Assembly (NCBI GenBank): GCA_036654415.1
Contig: JAVVSB010000001.1
Location: forward strand, 1-64,000
Source: Mucinivorans sp036654415
Lineage (GTDB): Bacteria; Bacteroidota; Bacteroidia; Bacteroidales; Rikenellaceae
Reading direction: 5' to 3'
DNA: 64,000 nt
In this document: piece after piece, positions 17,617-25,780 of the stretch
Layout: the number at the start of each line of letters is the position of its first letter
Numbering within the stretch: the first letter of the stretch is position 1
The notes under the pieces: generated by a model
What the model saw: the letters and a program-made list of their open reading frames with translations, nothing else
Database searches by the model: none
What the model was told of the DNA's origin: nothing
Translations under genes and position numbers: made by a program

Positions 17617-18504
17617 TTACAGTGCCTGGATGGCCTCAGTGATGGCCTCCTTATCTACTTTTTTAATCAAACCACAAAGCACAGCACCAGGGCCAAGTTC
17701 AGTAAAAGATGTGGCTCCAGCAGCTATCATATTCTGAGAGGTCTGAGTCCAACGTACTGGAGCTGTAAGCTGAGCGATAAGGTTGGCCTTAATTTGAGCA
17801 GGGTCGGTATGGGCCTTAGCATCAACATTCTGGTAAACTGGACATCGTGGCTCTACAACCTGAGCGGCAGCAATGGCAGCCTCCAACTCCACACGAGCGG
17901 GCTCCATAAGTGGTGAATGGAAGGCTCCACCCACATTGAGCTTAAGAGCACGTTTGGCTCCAGCAGCAATAAGCGCAGCGCAAGCCTTGTCGACACCTTC
18001 GATAGAACCAGAAATAACCAACTGACCTGGACAGTTATAGTTGGCAGGCACAACCACATGAGGAGCAATCTCGCTACAAACTTTTTCGACCACATCGTCG
18101 GGCAAAGCCAAGATAGCAGCCATGGTTGAAGGCTCCTTTTCACACGCCTTTTGCATAGCCTGAGCACGCTTACTCACCAAGGTGAGGCCATCCTCAAAAC
18201 TCAGAGCCCCAGCGGCTACCAAAGCCGAAAATTCACCCAAAGAGTGGCCAGCCACCATCTCGGGTTGGAACTGCTCGCCCAAAGATTTGGCCAAGATAAC
18301 AGAATGTAGAAAAATAGCTGGTTGGGTGACATTGGTCTGTTTGAGCTGCTCGGGAGTACCGCTAAACATAATATCGGTGATGCGGAAACCCAAAATATCG
18401 TTGGCCTTTTCAAACATGGCCTTAGCCTGAGCATTGGTATCGTAGAGCTCTTTGCCCATGCCAATAAATTGTGCCCCCTGACCGGGAAAAACGTATGCTT
18501 TCAT
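17617..18504 (-). CDS. fabD: Malonyl-CoA:ACP transacylase
   Basis: Loads malonate onto acyl carrier protein at the start of fatty acid synthesis. The 295-residue product has the N-terminal FPGQGAQF oxyanion loop, the nucleophile S88 in GHSLGE, and the catalytic H196 in GGAFHSPLM, with ELGPG near the C-terminus. Length is typical. It has its own -7 box upstream (18542-18549) and lies 29 bp before the ABC permease gene. Other fab genes are not nearby. Confidence 0.97.
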   Translation of the reverse strand: MKAYVFPGQGAQFIGMGKELYDTNAQAKAMFEKANDILGFRITDIMFSGTPEQLKQTNVTQPAIFLHSVILAKSLGEQFQPEMVAGHSLGEFSALVAAGALSFEDGLTLVSKRAQAMQKACEKEPSTMAAILALPDDVVEKVCSEIAPHVVVPANYNCPGQLVISGSIEGVDKACAALIAAGAKRALKLNVGGAFHSPLMEPARVELEAAIAAAQVVEPRCPVYQNVDAKAHTDPAQIKANLIAQLTAPVRWTQTSQNMIAAGATSFTELGPGAVLCGLIKKVDKEAITEAIQAL

Positions 18505-18541
18505 CTGAATTATAAATTAAGAATTAGTAACTTCTGGACTG

Positions 18542-18572
18542 CAAATGTAACCTTTTTATAACGAAACACAAA
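18542..18572 (-). promoter_or_regulatory. Promoter of fabD
   Basis: Minus-strand TACATTTG (plus 18542-18549) is a perfect -7 box, with TTTG (plus 18569-18572) 19 bases upstream. It sits between fabD and repeat copy R1, with a predicted leader of about 30 bases. Confidence 0.65.
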
Positions 18573-18582
18573 ATCTAAGCTA

Positions 18583-18747
18583 AGAGGCTGTTTTAATTTG
18601 TTTTCAAAATTTTATTACTGCTATTTTTGAGGCTATTTTCATCGATGATTTGCCGAGATAGTAGTGGACTACAGCTCAAAAATCAGCGGGAAAAGAGTAT
18701 AAAAAAGGTGGTAATAAAATGCTGGAAAGAAATTAAAAACAGCTTCT
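18583..18747 (-). repeat. Dispersed palindromic repeat, copy R1
   Basis: About 165 bp, inverted relative to the other copies. The ends carry inverted repeats (AGAGGCTGTTTTAATTTG at the left, AATTAAAAACAGCTTCT at the right) that extend inward through TTTTATTAC/GTAATAAAA. No open reading frame. It lies between bioA and fabD and its right end covers part of the bioA stop codon (18746-18748). Confidence 0.9.
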
Positions 18748-19973
18748 AAGAGACAACCTCTATCAAAGCACGGCAGAGGGTACGAAGCTGCTCATCGGTG
18801 ATGATATACTGCGGCATGATATAGACCAAGCGGCCAAAGGGGCGTACCCAGACTCCATGCTCCACAAAAGAGCGTTGAATGGTGGCCATATCGACACTCT
18901 GACACATCTCAATAACACCGATGGCCCCCAACACACGTATATTGGCAACTTTAGAGGAGTGGATGGTTGAAAATTCGGCACGCATAATACTCTCAATCTG
19001 GGCGATACGCTCCAAAGGGGAATTCTCGATAATCAAATCTAGCGAAGCAACAGCCACCGCGCAAGCCAACGGGTTACCCATAAATGTAGGTCCGTGCATA
19101 AACGAGCGTGGCAGCCATGGTCATATAACCACCTGTGAGGGCCTTGCCAATACACATAATATCGGGTGAGATGGCCGCCCACTCGCAGGCAAACATACGC
19201 CCCGAACGACCAAAACCTGTGGCTATCTCATCGGCAATAAGTAGTACATCCCACTCATCACACAACTCTCGCACCCCTTTTAGATAGGCTGGATTATAAA
19301 AACGCATACCGCCCGCACCCTGAACTATGGGTTCGAGAATAACAGCAGCAATTTGGTCGTGCTCACGAACAATAGTCTCCCTAAATTCGTCCAAGTCAGA
19401 AGGGTCCCACTCATCGTAAAAGGCACAATATGGACGCGAAACAAAAATCTGTTCCCCAAGCCGTCCGTTCCAAATGGTGTGCATACCCCCCACTGGGTCA
19501 CAGACACTCATGGCATGCCAAGTGTCACCATGGTAACCGCCAGATGGGGTAAGGAATTTGGTTTTAGCCTTGAGTCCGCGCGAGTATTGGTATTGCAGAG
19601 CCATCTTCATGGCCACCTCAACGGCAATAGAACCACTATCGGCATAAAAAATATGTTGCAGAGAGGTGGGTACAAGCTGCAAAATACGCCGCCCCAACTC
19701 CACAGCTGGATAGTGGGTCAATCCGCCAAACATGACGTGCGACATGGAACGGAGTTGGTTTTCGATAGCCTCATTGAGTCGGGGATGGTTGTAACCATGG
19801 ATGGCACTCCACCAAGAACTCATGCCATCGATAAGCTGTTCACCACTCTTTAAATATATATAGACCCCCTCACACCGCTCCACCATGTAGCTTTGTAATG
19901 GATTACGCATGGAAGTATAGGGGTGCCACAGATGTTCACGGTCAAAGGCTAAAGCCTGCGCTAAAGTATTCAT
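18746..19973 (-). pseudogene. bioA: bioA, frameshifted by an internal deletion
   Basis: Adenosylmethionine-8-amino-7-oxononanoate transaminase of biotin synthesis, PLP-dependent. The first part (19973 down to about 19099) reads normally: HLWHPYTSM, GEQLIDGMSSWWSAIHGYNHP, GGYHGDTW, DEIATGFGRSGRMFACE and the PLP lysine in CIGKALTGGYMT. After AATL the sequence jumps out of frame to MHGPTFMGNPLACAVAVASLDL, which continues to a normal C-terminus. In E. coli BioA about 17 residues separate these two blocks; here only 4 bases remain, so about 47 bases are missing near 19098-19105. No N run marks the spot. Either a true inactivating deletion or an assembly error. dagK is 10 bp upstream. Confidence 0.85.
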
Positions 19974-19983
19974 ATTAAGATTT

Positions 19984-20934
19984 CTATAATGATTCGAGAA
20001 ATTTTTCGGAGACAATCACCCGAATGGCCTTCTCGATGTTGAGAAAATCGATACCTGACTCGCCCAAAATTTCGCCATCAAGCTCCAATCGAATGGGAGG
20101 CTGCGATTTGATGATGATACGGGCCCCACGATGCAGAGTTACACGTGGTATCTCGTATATCCTACCATCGAAAAGGGTGTGCCAGTGGCGCGCAAACATC
20201 AACACGCGATTCATCTGAGGAATGATGGTTAAGTCAAACAGCCCGTCATCAGCCACCGCCAATGGTGTTTGCGAAAGCCCCCCTCCAGTATATTTACAAA
20301 CCCCGATGGTTGCTGTAAAAAGACGCCCCTCGAAGACCTTAACTCCATCGACCTCAACCACAGCAGGCTTGCTACGATAACGTATGGCCTCGCAAAAGGC
20401 ACTCCACACATAGAGCCACTTACCTCGATAGCCCCTCTGATGCAACTTATTAAACCCTGCACACACAGCCGCATCATAAGCCACACCTGCCACATTGGCC
20501 AAATAGCGTACCTGGGGCACGCGGCATTCGTGGTAGTTCACCCGACCCACATCTTGCAAAAAAGTGTGACCCTGGACAATGGAATGGACCGCATCGGGAT
20601 AGGTGCGCGCAATACCAAACATCCGTATCCAATCATTACCCGTACCCACGGCTATAACTGAGAGTGTAACATCACTGGTGGGGCACTGCTTCTGAATAAA
20701 TAGGCCATTGACCACCTCATGAATTGTACCATCACCACCCACTATTATCAAACGACGATAGCCCTGATTAATGGCATATACAGCCAACTCTGTGGCGTGA
20801 TACTTACGCTCGGTGAACAGGGCATCAAAGGCAATACCCGCGCGGTGAAGCAGGGAGCTGATAACGGGCCAGTCACTAAGACCATGGCCACGCCCAGCAA
20901 CAGGGTTTACAATAGCGAACCAACGATTTTCCAC
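19984..20934 (-). CDS. Diacylglycerol/lipid kinase family protein
   Basis: Soluble lipid kinase of the DagK/YegS/sphingosine-kinase family. The 316-residue product has the N-terminal ATP-binding NPVAGRGHG, the diagnostic GGDGTIHEVVNGL and IAVGTGNDWIRMFGI motifs, and a C-terminal beta-sandwich (about 145-316) with ATIGVCKYTGGGLSQTPLA and DDGLFDLTII. Such enzymes phosphorylate diacylglycerol or related lipids; the exact substrate cannot be told. It precedes bioA by 10 bp. A box one base off consensus (TACCTTCG on the minus strand, plus 20960-20967) may be its promoter; the gene is divergent from parA. Confidence 0.9.
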   Translation of the reverse strand: MENRWFAIVNPVAGRGHGLSDWPVISSLLHRAGIAFDALFTERKYHATELAVYAINQGYRRLIIVGGDGTIHEVVNGLFIQKQCPTSDVTLSVIAVGTGNDWIRMFGIARTYPDAVHSIVQGHTFLQDVGRVNYHECRVPQVRYLANVAGVAYDAAVCAGFNKLHQRGYRGKWLYVWSAFCEAIRYRSKPAVVEVDGVKVFEGRLFTATIGVCKYTGGGLSQTPLAVADDGLFDLTIIPQMNRVLMFARHWHTLFDGRIYEIPRVTLHRGARIIIKSQPPIRLELDGEILGESGIDFLNIEKAIRVIVSEKFLESL

Positions 20935-21011
20935 CTTGATTAATTCATTAATTTAAGTGCGAAGGTAGTAAAAAAATGCTATCGGTCATTATTCATTAAC
21001 CATAAATTTAG

Positions 21012-21019
21012 TACCTTTG
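21012..21019 (+). promoter_or_regulatory. -7 box of the parAB operon
   Basis: TACCTTTG is a perfect TAnnTTTG -7 box, 21 bases before the parA ATG at 21041. No convincing -33 element is seen. The box lies inside the longer open frame that begins upstream, which supports 21041 as the start. Confidence 0.6.
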
Positions 21020-21040
21020 CCAATTATATCAAATAAATTT

Positions 21041-21799
21041 ATGGGAAAAATAGTTGCATTGGCCAATCAAAAAGGCGGAGTTGGTAAAACCACCACCTCC
21101 ATTAACCTTGCCGCCTCGCTCTCAGCACTCGAAAAACGAGTTCTGCTGGTGGATGCTGACCCTCAGGCCAACGCCACCTCAGGGCTGGGTTTTAACGGTG
21201 AATTACCCAACGTATATGACATTTTGGTTGGGCAAACACCCATTGAACAGACCATTCAACAGAGCAAAGAGTTAGCCTTTTTGCACCTTATCCCCTCGCA
21301 TATCAACCTTGTGGGGGCCGAAACAGAACTCTCATCAATGGATGGTGGCCAGTTTCGCATGCAAGCCGCGCTGGAGAAGGTGCGAGAGATGTACGACTTT
21401 ATTTTGATAGATTGTTCCCCTTCGTTAGGATACATAACCCTTAACGCGCTGACGGCAGCCGACAGCGTAATAATTCCTGTTCAGTGCGAATATTTCGCCC
21501 TAGAGGGGTTGGGTAAACTTATGAGCACAATAAAAACAGTACAAGAACGTCTAAATGGTGAGCTTAAAATTGAGGGGTTCCTCTTCACCATGTACGACTC
21601 GAGACTAAGGTTGGCCAACCAAGTGGTGGGCGATGTACGTGGCCACTTTGGAGATTTGGTATTTAAGACCGTTATCGGGCGTAACACCCGACTTTCGGAG
21701 GCTCCGAGCTATGGCCTACCTACTTTGCTCTACGACGCCACAAGCTCGGGAGCAATAAACTATATGAACCTGGCAAAAGAATTTTTAGAGAGACAATGA
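21041..21799 (+). CDS. parA: Chromosome-partitioning ATPase ParA (Soj)
   Basis: Walker-type ATPase that binds DNA and, with ParB, drives origin segregation. The 252-residue product begins MGKIVALANQKGGVGKTTTSINLAASL (deviant Walker A KGGVGKTT), then LVDADPQANATSGLG (Walker A'), YDFILIDCSPSLGYITLNAL (Walker B) and the C-terminal IGRNTRLSEAPSYGLP typical of chromosomal Soj. The ATG at 21041 was chosen over a TTG at 21017 because of the promoter box and the family start. It overlaps parB by four bases (ATGA). No parS site was recognised in the window. Confidence 0.95.
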   Translation: MGKIVALANQKGGVGKTTTSINLAASLSALEKRVLLVDADPQANATSGLGFNGELPNVYDILVGQTPIEQTIQQSKELAFLHLIPSHINLVGAETELSSMDGGQFRMQAALEKVREMYDFILIDCSPSLGYITLNALTAADSVIIPVQCEYFALEGLGKLMSTIKTVQERLNGELKIEGFLFTMYDSRLRLANQVVGDVRGHFGDLVFKTVIGRNTRLSEAPSYGLPTLLYDATSSGAINYMNLAKEFLERQ

Positions 21800-22656
21800 A
21801 CAAACCAATAAAAGGGCTGGGCAAGGGGCTGGATGCCATTTTTACCACCAGCGGGGTTAACCCCACCGCTCCACGAGCTAAAGACAACAGCATAAGTTCG
21901 ATAGAACTCTCACAAATAGAGGCCAACGAGAGTCAACCTCGGACTAATTTTGACGAGCAATCTTTAGAAGAGTTGGCCCGTTCAATTGCCCGTTTGGGGG
22001 TGATTCAACCCATTACCATACGTAAAAAAGGAGAAAATAGATACCAAATTGTAAGTGGTGAGCGGCGTTTTCGCGCCTCAAAAATGGCAGGACTAACACA
22101 AATTCCAGCCTATGTGCGCACCGTGGGTGATGAGCAGCTACTAGAGATGTCGCTGGTGGAGAATATCCAACGCGAAAATTTGGGAGCCATCGAAATCGCC
22201 CTCACCTACCAACGCCTTATGAATGAGTGCAACCTCACCCAAGAGCAGTTGGCCGATAATGTGGGTAAAAATCGTGCAACCGTAGCCAACTATATTCGCT
22301 TACTACGTCTGCCAGCCGAGGTGCAAGCAGCATTGGTGCAAGAACTCATAACCATGGGCCACGCGCGGGCTCTACTAGCTCTATTAAGTGAAAACGACCA
22401 ATTAGTCCTTTTGGACCGTATTGTACGTGGGGCTCTGTCGGTTAGAGCAACCGAACAGATTATAGCCGACATGGGGGCTCCAAAGGCTCCCAGAAAAAGC
22501 TTGCCAGGAAGTTTTAAGGCTTTAGGGCATGAACTATCAAACAGCTTGGGTACAAAGGTCAATCTAAGTCAAGGAGAAAATGGAGCGGGTAAGATAGTAA
22601 TTCGTTTCAGTGATGCCCAACAGTTGGAACGGTTAAAAGAGATATTGACAAAATAA
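21796..22656 (+). CDS. parB: Chromosome-partitioning protein ParB
   Basis: CTP-dependent DNA-binding clamp that loads at parS. The 286-residue protein has the N-terminal KGLGKGLDAIF, the ParB/CTPase box IEANESQPRTNFDEQSLEELARSI and GERRFRASKMAG, the ENIQRENLGAIEIA motif, and the helix-turn-helix LTQEQLADNVGKNRATVANYIRLLRLP, followed by MGHARALLAL. The C-terminal dimerisation segment ends IVIRFSDAQQLERLKEIL. It overlaps parA by four bases and is followed by a GTG-started gene after two bases, giving a tight operon. Confidence 0.95.
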   Translation: MNKPIKGLGKGLDAIFTTSGVNPTAPRAKDNSISSIELSQIEANESQPRTNFDEQSLEELARSIARLGVIQPITIRKKGENRYQIVSGERRFRASKMAGLTQIPAYVRTVGDEQLLEMSLVENIQRENLGAIEIALTYQRLMNECNLTQEQLADNVGKNRATVANYIRLLRLPAEVQAALVQELITMGHARALLALLSENDQLVLLDRIVRGALSVRATEQIIADMGAPKAPRKSLPGSFKALGHELSNSLGTKVNLSQGENGAGKIVIRFSDAQQLERLKEILTK

Positions 22657-22658
22657 GA

Positions 22659-23921
22659 GTGAGGCTACACAAGGTTATAACTTTCTGTCTAGTAGGGTGG
22701 TTAATACTCTGCTACGGAGAATCTATGGCCCAGCGCAGGGTGATAAAAGTGGAGGGTGGACGCCGTCAGACGGTGTTGCGTAGCGACACACTACGTATTG
22801 ACTCCTTGAAGCTGGATTCACTGCGACTCGATTCCATAAAAATGGACTCGATACACCATATCAAGAAATTAAGAGTAGACTCCATAATCATGGATTCGCT
22901 TAAAATCGATGCTATAAAGTTAGATTCGCTACGTCTATGTGGCGATTCGGTATGGATAGATGCGTCAGGAAAAAAACGAATTGTGGACACCACATTCCTA
23001 AGGCGGGGACCACTCATCGACACCACAGCAAAAAAAGCAGACTCAGTAGTGCAACGTTCAGCCAGAGAGTTACGCGCCCTAAAGCGAGAGTTGGACAAGC
23101 ACTCTTTTGCCTTCACCCGCGACACCATGCCAGCTGGGGCCCACTTGGCTATGTCGCTTGTGCCTGGGTTGGGACAAATTTACAACCGACAGTGGTGGAA
23201 GACACCTGTAATATACGCTGGTATCGGGGCCTTTATTACGGCGGGGATAATAACCAGTAACCAATACAATCAGTACAAAAGCGACTGGCAAAGAGCAGTG
23301 AATCTGAATATGCCACGCGAGGTGGCAGACCCGCTACAACGCAAAATGACCCAAGCTGGTAGCACCCGTACCATAATGTACTCCCTGGCAGCATTAACCT
23401 ATCTATACCAGATAGCAGATGCCACCTTTAACTATCGAGGAACAAGTAATCCTGTGCGTAAGGCCACTACCTTGGCGGCAGTTTTCCCTGGGGCTGGATT
23501 TATCTACACTAAGACCTATTGGCGCATACCTATATATTATGGTGGCTTTATTGTATTGGGCACAGTAATAGACTACAACAACCGTAACTACCAACGCTAT
23601 AAGGCAGCCTATAACGCCCTGACCGATGGCGACCCCACAACCACTGACGAATTTAAGGGTTACTATTCGCCCGAAATACTGCGAAGCGTAAGAGACGGTT
23701 ATCGCCGTGACCGCGACTTCGGTATTATATGTTTAGCTGGGGCCTATATACTAAGTGTAGTGGATACATACGTTATTGCTACGCTCAAGAATTGGGATGT
23801 AAGCCCAGATTTAAGTGTGGTGGTGGAACCTACTATCTTTGACAACTCAATGATGCGCGCCTCAGCCCCCAACGATGGACTGCCCCAAGGGGCAGGGCTA
23901 TCACTAAAACTTAAATTTTAG
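22659..23921 (+). CDS. DUF5683 membrane protein with DS-rich repeat
   Basis: A 420-residue protein with a GTG start two bases after parB. Residues 1-24 form a signal peptide (ending SMAQ). Residues about 42-95 are a five-residue periodic tract of the type (K/R)(L/I/M)D(S/A)(L/I), about ten units. Residues about 150-420 are the DUF5683 domain: AMSLVPGLGQIYNRQWWKTPVIYAGIGAF, a second similar block AAVFPGAGFIYTKTYWRIPIYYGGFIVLG, and further hydrophobic segments. The domain has a duplicated pattern that suggests TM2-like helical hairpins. Function unknown. The order parA-parB-DUF5683-mltD is typical for Bacteroidota, which ties the protein to envelope or division work by association only. Confidence 0.85.
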   Translation: MRLHKVITFCLVGWLILCYGESMAQRRVIKVEGGRRQTVLRSDTLRIDSLKLDSLRLDSIKMDSIHHIKKLRVDSIIMDSLKIDAIKLDSLRLCGDSVWIDASGKKRIVDTTFLRRGPLIDTTAKKADSVVQRSARELRALKRELDKHSFAFTRDTMPAGAHLAMSLVPGLGQIYNRQWWKTPVIYAGIGAFITAGIITSNQYNQYKSDWQRAVNLNMPREVADPLQRKMTQAGSTRTIMYSLAALTYLYQIADATFNYRGTSNPVRKATTLAAVFPGAGFIYTKTYWRIPIYYGGFIVLGTVIDYNNRNYQRYKAAYNALTDGDPTTTDEFKGYYSPEILRSVRDGYRRDRDFGIICLAGAYILSVVDTYVIATLKNWDVSPDLSVVVEPTIFDNSMMRASAPNDGLPQGAGLSLKLKF

Positions 23922-23934
23922 CCCAACCATACGA

Positions 23935-25254
23935 ATGAAAAAAACACTCTATATACTGCTTTTTGTCGCCATACTCTTGCCTGCCAAGGCACAACTGGCC
24001 GACACCGATAATTGGGGAGAGCTACGCGGTCCGTTAAATCCATCGAAATACGACTCTCTACTCGCGGCACTCAACACCCGCAACGCCCATGATGCGTATG
24101 AACTTTTTGAAAACGAATTTATTGATTTTAAGGACGACGGCCTAAGTAATCCACTGCTTACCGATGATGTATGCCAAAAGAGGCTACGAATGCTGGCCAC
24201 CGAGATTCAACTACCATACAACCCTGTGGTCAAAAGTTATATAGATAGATACCTACGTAACAAGGAGACTTTTGAATACATTTTGGGTATGGGCAAATAC
24301 TATTTCCCCATCTTTGAGAAAGCACTCTATGAATACGGACTGCCCATGGAGCTCAAAATGTTGCCCGTTATTGAATCGGCACTCACACCTAAGGCAGCCT
24401 CAAGGGCCAGTGCGGTGGGGTTGTGGCAATTTATGCTTCCCACTGGAAAATATTATGGGCTAGAGGTGAACTCCTTTGTGGACGACCGTTGTAACCCCGT
24501 CCGCTCAACCGATGCCGCATGTCGCTACCTAAAGGACCTCTTCGAGGTTTATGGTGATTGGTCTCTGGTTATTGCCGCCTACAACTGTGGCCCAGGCAAC
24601 GTGGCACGCGCCATGAAGCGAGTGCCAGGTGCCAAAAGTTACTGGGATATATGGGACTACCTACCCAAGGAGACTAGGGGTTACGTACCGACGTTTATCG
24701 CGGCCACCTATGTCTATACCTTTTATAAAGCCCACGACCTACGACCAAAAGAGGTGATGATGCCACTGGCCACAGACACCGTACAAATAAATAAACTCAC
24801 ACATCTGGAACAGATTAGCTCCACCATAGACCTACCACTGGAGGTGTTACGCGAACTAAACCCTCAACTGCTAATCGACATTGTTCCCGCCACACGTACA
24901 CCCTACCAGCTAGTGATTCCAGAACTTTCTCGTACCGACTTTATGGAGCACGAGGCGGCCATTTATGCCAAAGACAGTACCTACCTTGCTAAATATCTAA
25001 ATATCGAGAATTTAACTCAGGCTCAACTGGAAAATGTGGCCCGCGGGGGGAGTAGTAAATCGGGGGGAGGTAATTTGCGAGCCACATATAAGGTGAAAAA
25101 GGGCGACACACTAGGACGCATAGCCGCACGCTATNNNNNNNNNNTTAAGTATCACACTTTTCTTGCCAGTTGTATCACAGTAAAACAAATACAGAAGTGG
25201 AATAAACTCCGTTCTACGGTTTTAAGTGTCGGAAAGATGCTTAAAATTTATTAG
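23935..25254 (+). CDS. mltD: Membrane-bound lytic transglycosylase D-like, with LysM
   Basis: Cleaves peptidoglycan glycan strands to 1,6-anhydro ends in the periplasm. It has a signal peptide (MKKTLYILLFVAILLPAKA), then the SLT domain (about 120-270) with catalytic E147 in LPVIESALTPKA, SAVGLWQFMLPTGKYYGL and AAYNCGPGNVARAM. The C-terminal end carries a LysM domain (YKVKKGDTLGRIAARY ... VKQIQKWNKLRSTVLSVGKMLKIY). A run of 10 N at 25135-25144 falls inside the LysM, and the six or seven residues after KYHT do not fit a LysM, so that part is unreliable. The frame continues across the gap. Last gene of the parAB operon as it stands. Confidence 0.88.
   Translation: MKKTLYILLFVAILLPAKAQLADTDNWGELRGPLNPSKYDSLLAALNTRNAHDAYELFENEFIDFKDDGLSNPLLTDDVCQKRLRMLATEIQLPYNPVVKSYIDRYLRNKETFEYILGMGKYYFPIFEKALYEYGLPMELKMLPVIESALTPKAASRASAVGLWQFMLPTGKYYGLEVNSFVDDRCNPVRSTDAACRYLKDLFEVYGDWSLVIAAYNCGPGNVARAMKRVPGAKSYWDIWDYLPKETRGYVPTFIAATYVYTFYKAHDLRPKEVMMPLATDTVQINKLTHLEQISSTIDLPLEVLRELNPQLLIDIVPATRTPYQLVIPELSRTDFMEHEAAIYAKDSTYLAKYLNIENLTQAQLENVARGGSSKSGGGNLRATYKVKKGDTLGRIAARYXXXXKYHTFLASCITVKQIQKWNKLRSTVLSVGKMLKIY
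25135..25144. other. Assembly gap (10 N)
   Basis: Ten undetermined bases inside the LysM region of mltD. The count of ten is probably a placeholder, since the second gap in the window has the same length and is out of frame with its gene. Confidence 0.98.
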
Positions 25255-25399
25255 AAGCTGCTTCGTATATCAAACAGCTTTTTAGTCCTACTGTTTTTTG
25301 TCTATCACACTCTCTCTCGTTAAGGGAATTTCTAAAAATTAGATTTTGCGATGGTGGACTAGTATAGGGGCAATATGAATAGCACAAATAAGGATAATA

Positions 25400-25677
25400 A
25401 TGAATGTTGATAATTAGACAGTTAAATAGTCGTCCCATTAGATTGGCATTCGCACCACCGATGAGAGTACCACGCCTTGCGTATGCAGAACCGCCCGACT
25501 GTCGCTTGGAGCGTTGCCAAGGCTTTAGTCCGTCATTGACAAAACCACTTTTGTGGCTTAATGGTCAAAATGGCGTTGTGCCATTGCCCCTACCTTTATA
25601 GGGAAATCTCTATTAGCCAACTCTTCAAACTCTTTCAGCTTGGTTGCGGCGTATTTATTGAACTCTTCTATCGTCAT
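25400..25677 (-). pseudogene. Phage virion-morphogenesis (Mu gpG-like) gene remnant
   Basis: From the ATG at 25677 the minus strand reads MTIEEFNKYAATKLKEFEEL..., then DFPIKVGAMAQRHFDH and a stop at 25558-25560. Another frame then carries SGFVNDGLKPWQRSKRQSG, AYARRGTLIGGANANLMG. This two-part pattern (an HF motif followed by an x-W-x-x-R block and a T-L-x-x-x-x-x-L-M segment) fits the phage virion morphogenesis family of Mu-like phages in Bacteroidota. The reading is broken by a frameshift near 25555 and loses similarity after about 25405, so the gene is dead at both ends. It follows the PBECR-like gene on the same strand, the usual gene order of such phages. Confidence 0.55.
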
Positions 25678-25681
25678 TGTT

Positions 25682-25711
25682 TTTGCATATTAAAAATATG
25701 TTGTATATTTG
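25682..25711 (+). promoter_or_regulatory. Promoter of candidate small RNA
   Basis: TTTG (25682-25685), 18 bases, then TATATTTG (25704-25711): a perfect TAnnTTTG -7 box with a matching -33 element. No plus-strand gene follows; only the hairpin region 25716-25773 does. Confidence 0.6.
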
Positions 25712-25715
25712 TGGT

Positions 25716-25773
25716 GAGATAATCGGCTTTAAGGCAAGGTCTCGGACTGTAGTTCCGAGAGTCCTTGTTTTTT
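25716..25773 (+). ncRNA. Candidate small RNA ending in an intrinsic terminator
   Basis: About five bases after a consensus promoter the plus strand begins GAGATAATCG and runs to a hairpin with arms CAAGGTCTCGGA (25735-25746) and TCCGAGAGTCCTTG (25754-25767), followed by six T (25768-25773). A second, outer pairing GAGATAATCG (25716-25725) with CGATTATCTC (25778-25787) encloses it and would compete with termination or extend the structure. The unit lies between two decayed prophage genes on the other strand. No open frame longer than a few codons is present. The product is a predicted RNA of about 58 bases; its target is unknown, and it may be a phage antisense or leader RNA. Confidence 0.45.
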
Positions 25774-25780
25774 CAGTCGA

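Noticed and set aside
18583..18747. Repeat R1 as a simple terminator of bioA
   Set aside because: It is far longer than a terminator, has no T-run at the right place and recurs elsewhere with the same internal sequence.
25241..25438. 65-codon minus-strand reading after mltD as a gene
   Set aside because: It is the out-of-phase continuation of the phage gene remnant; its second half matches nothing.
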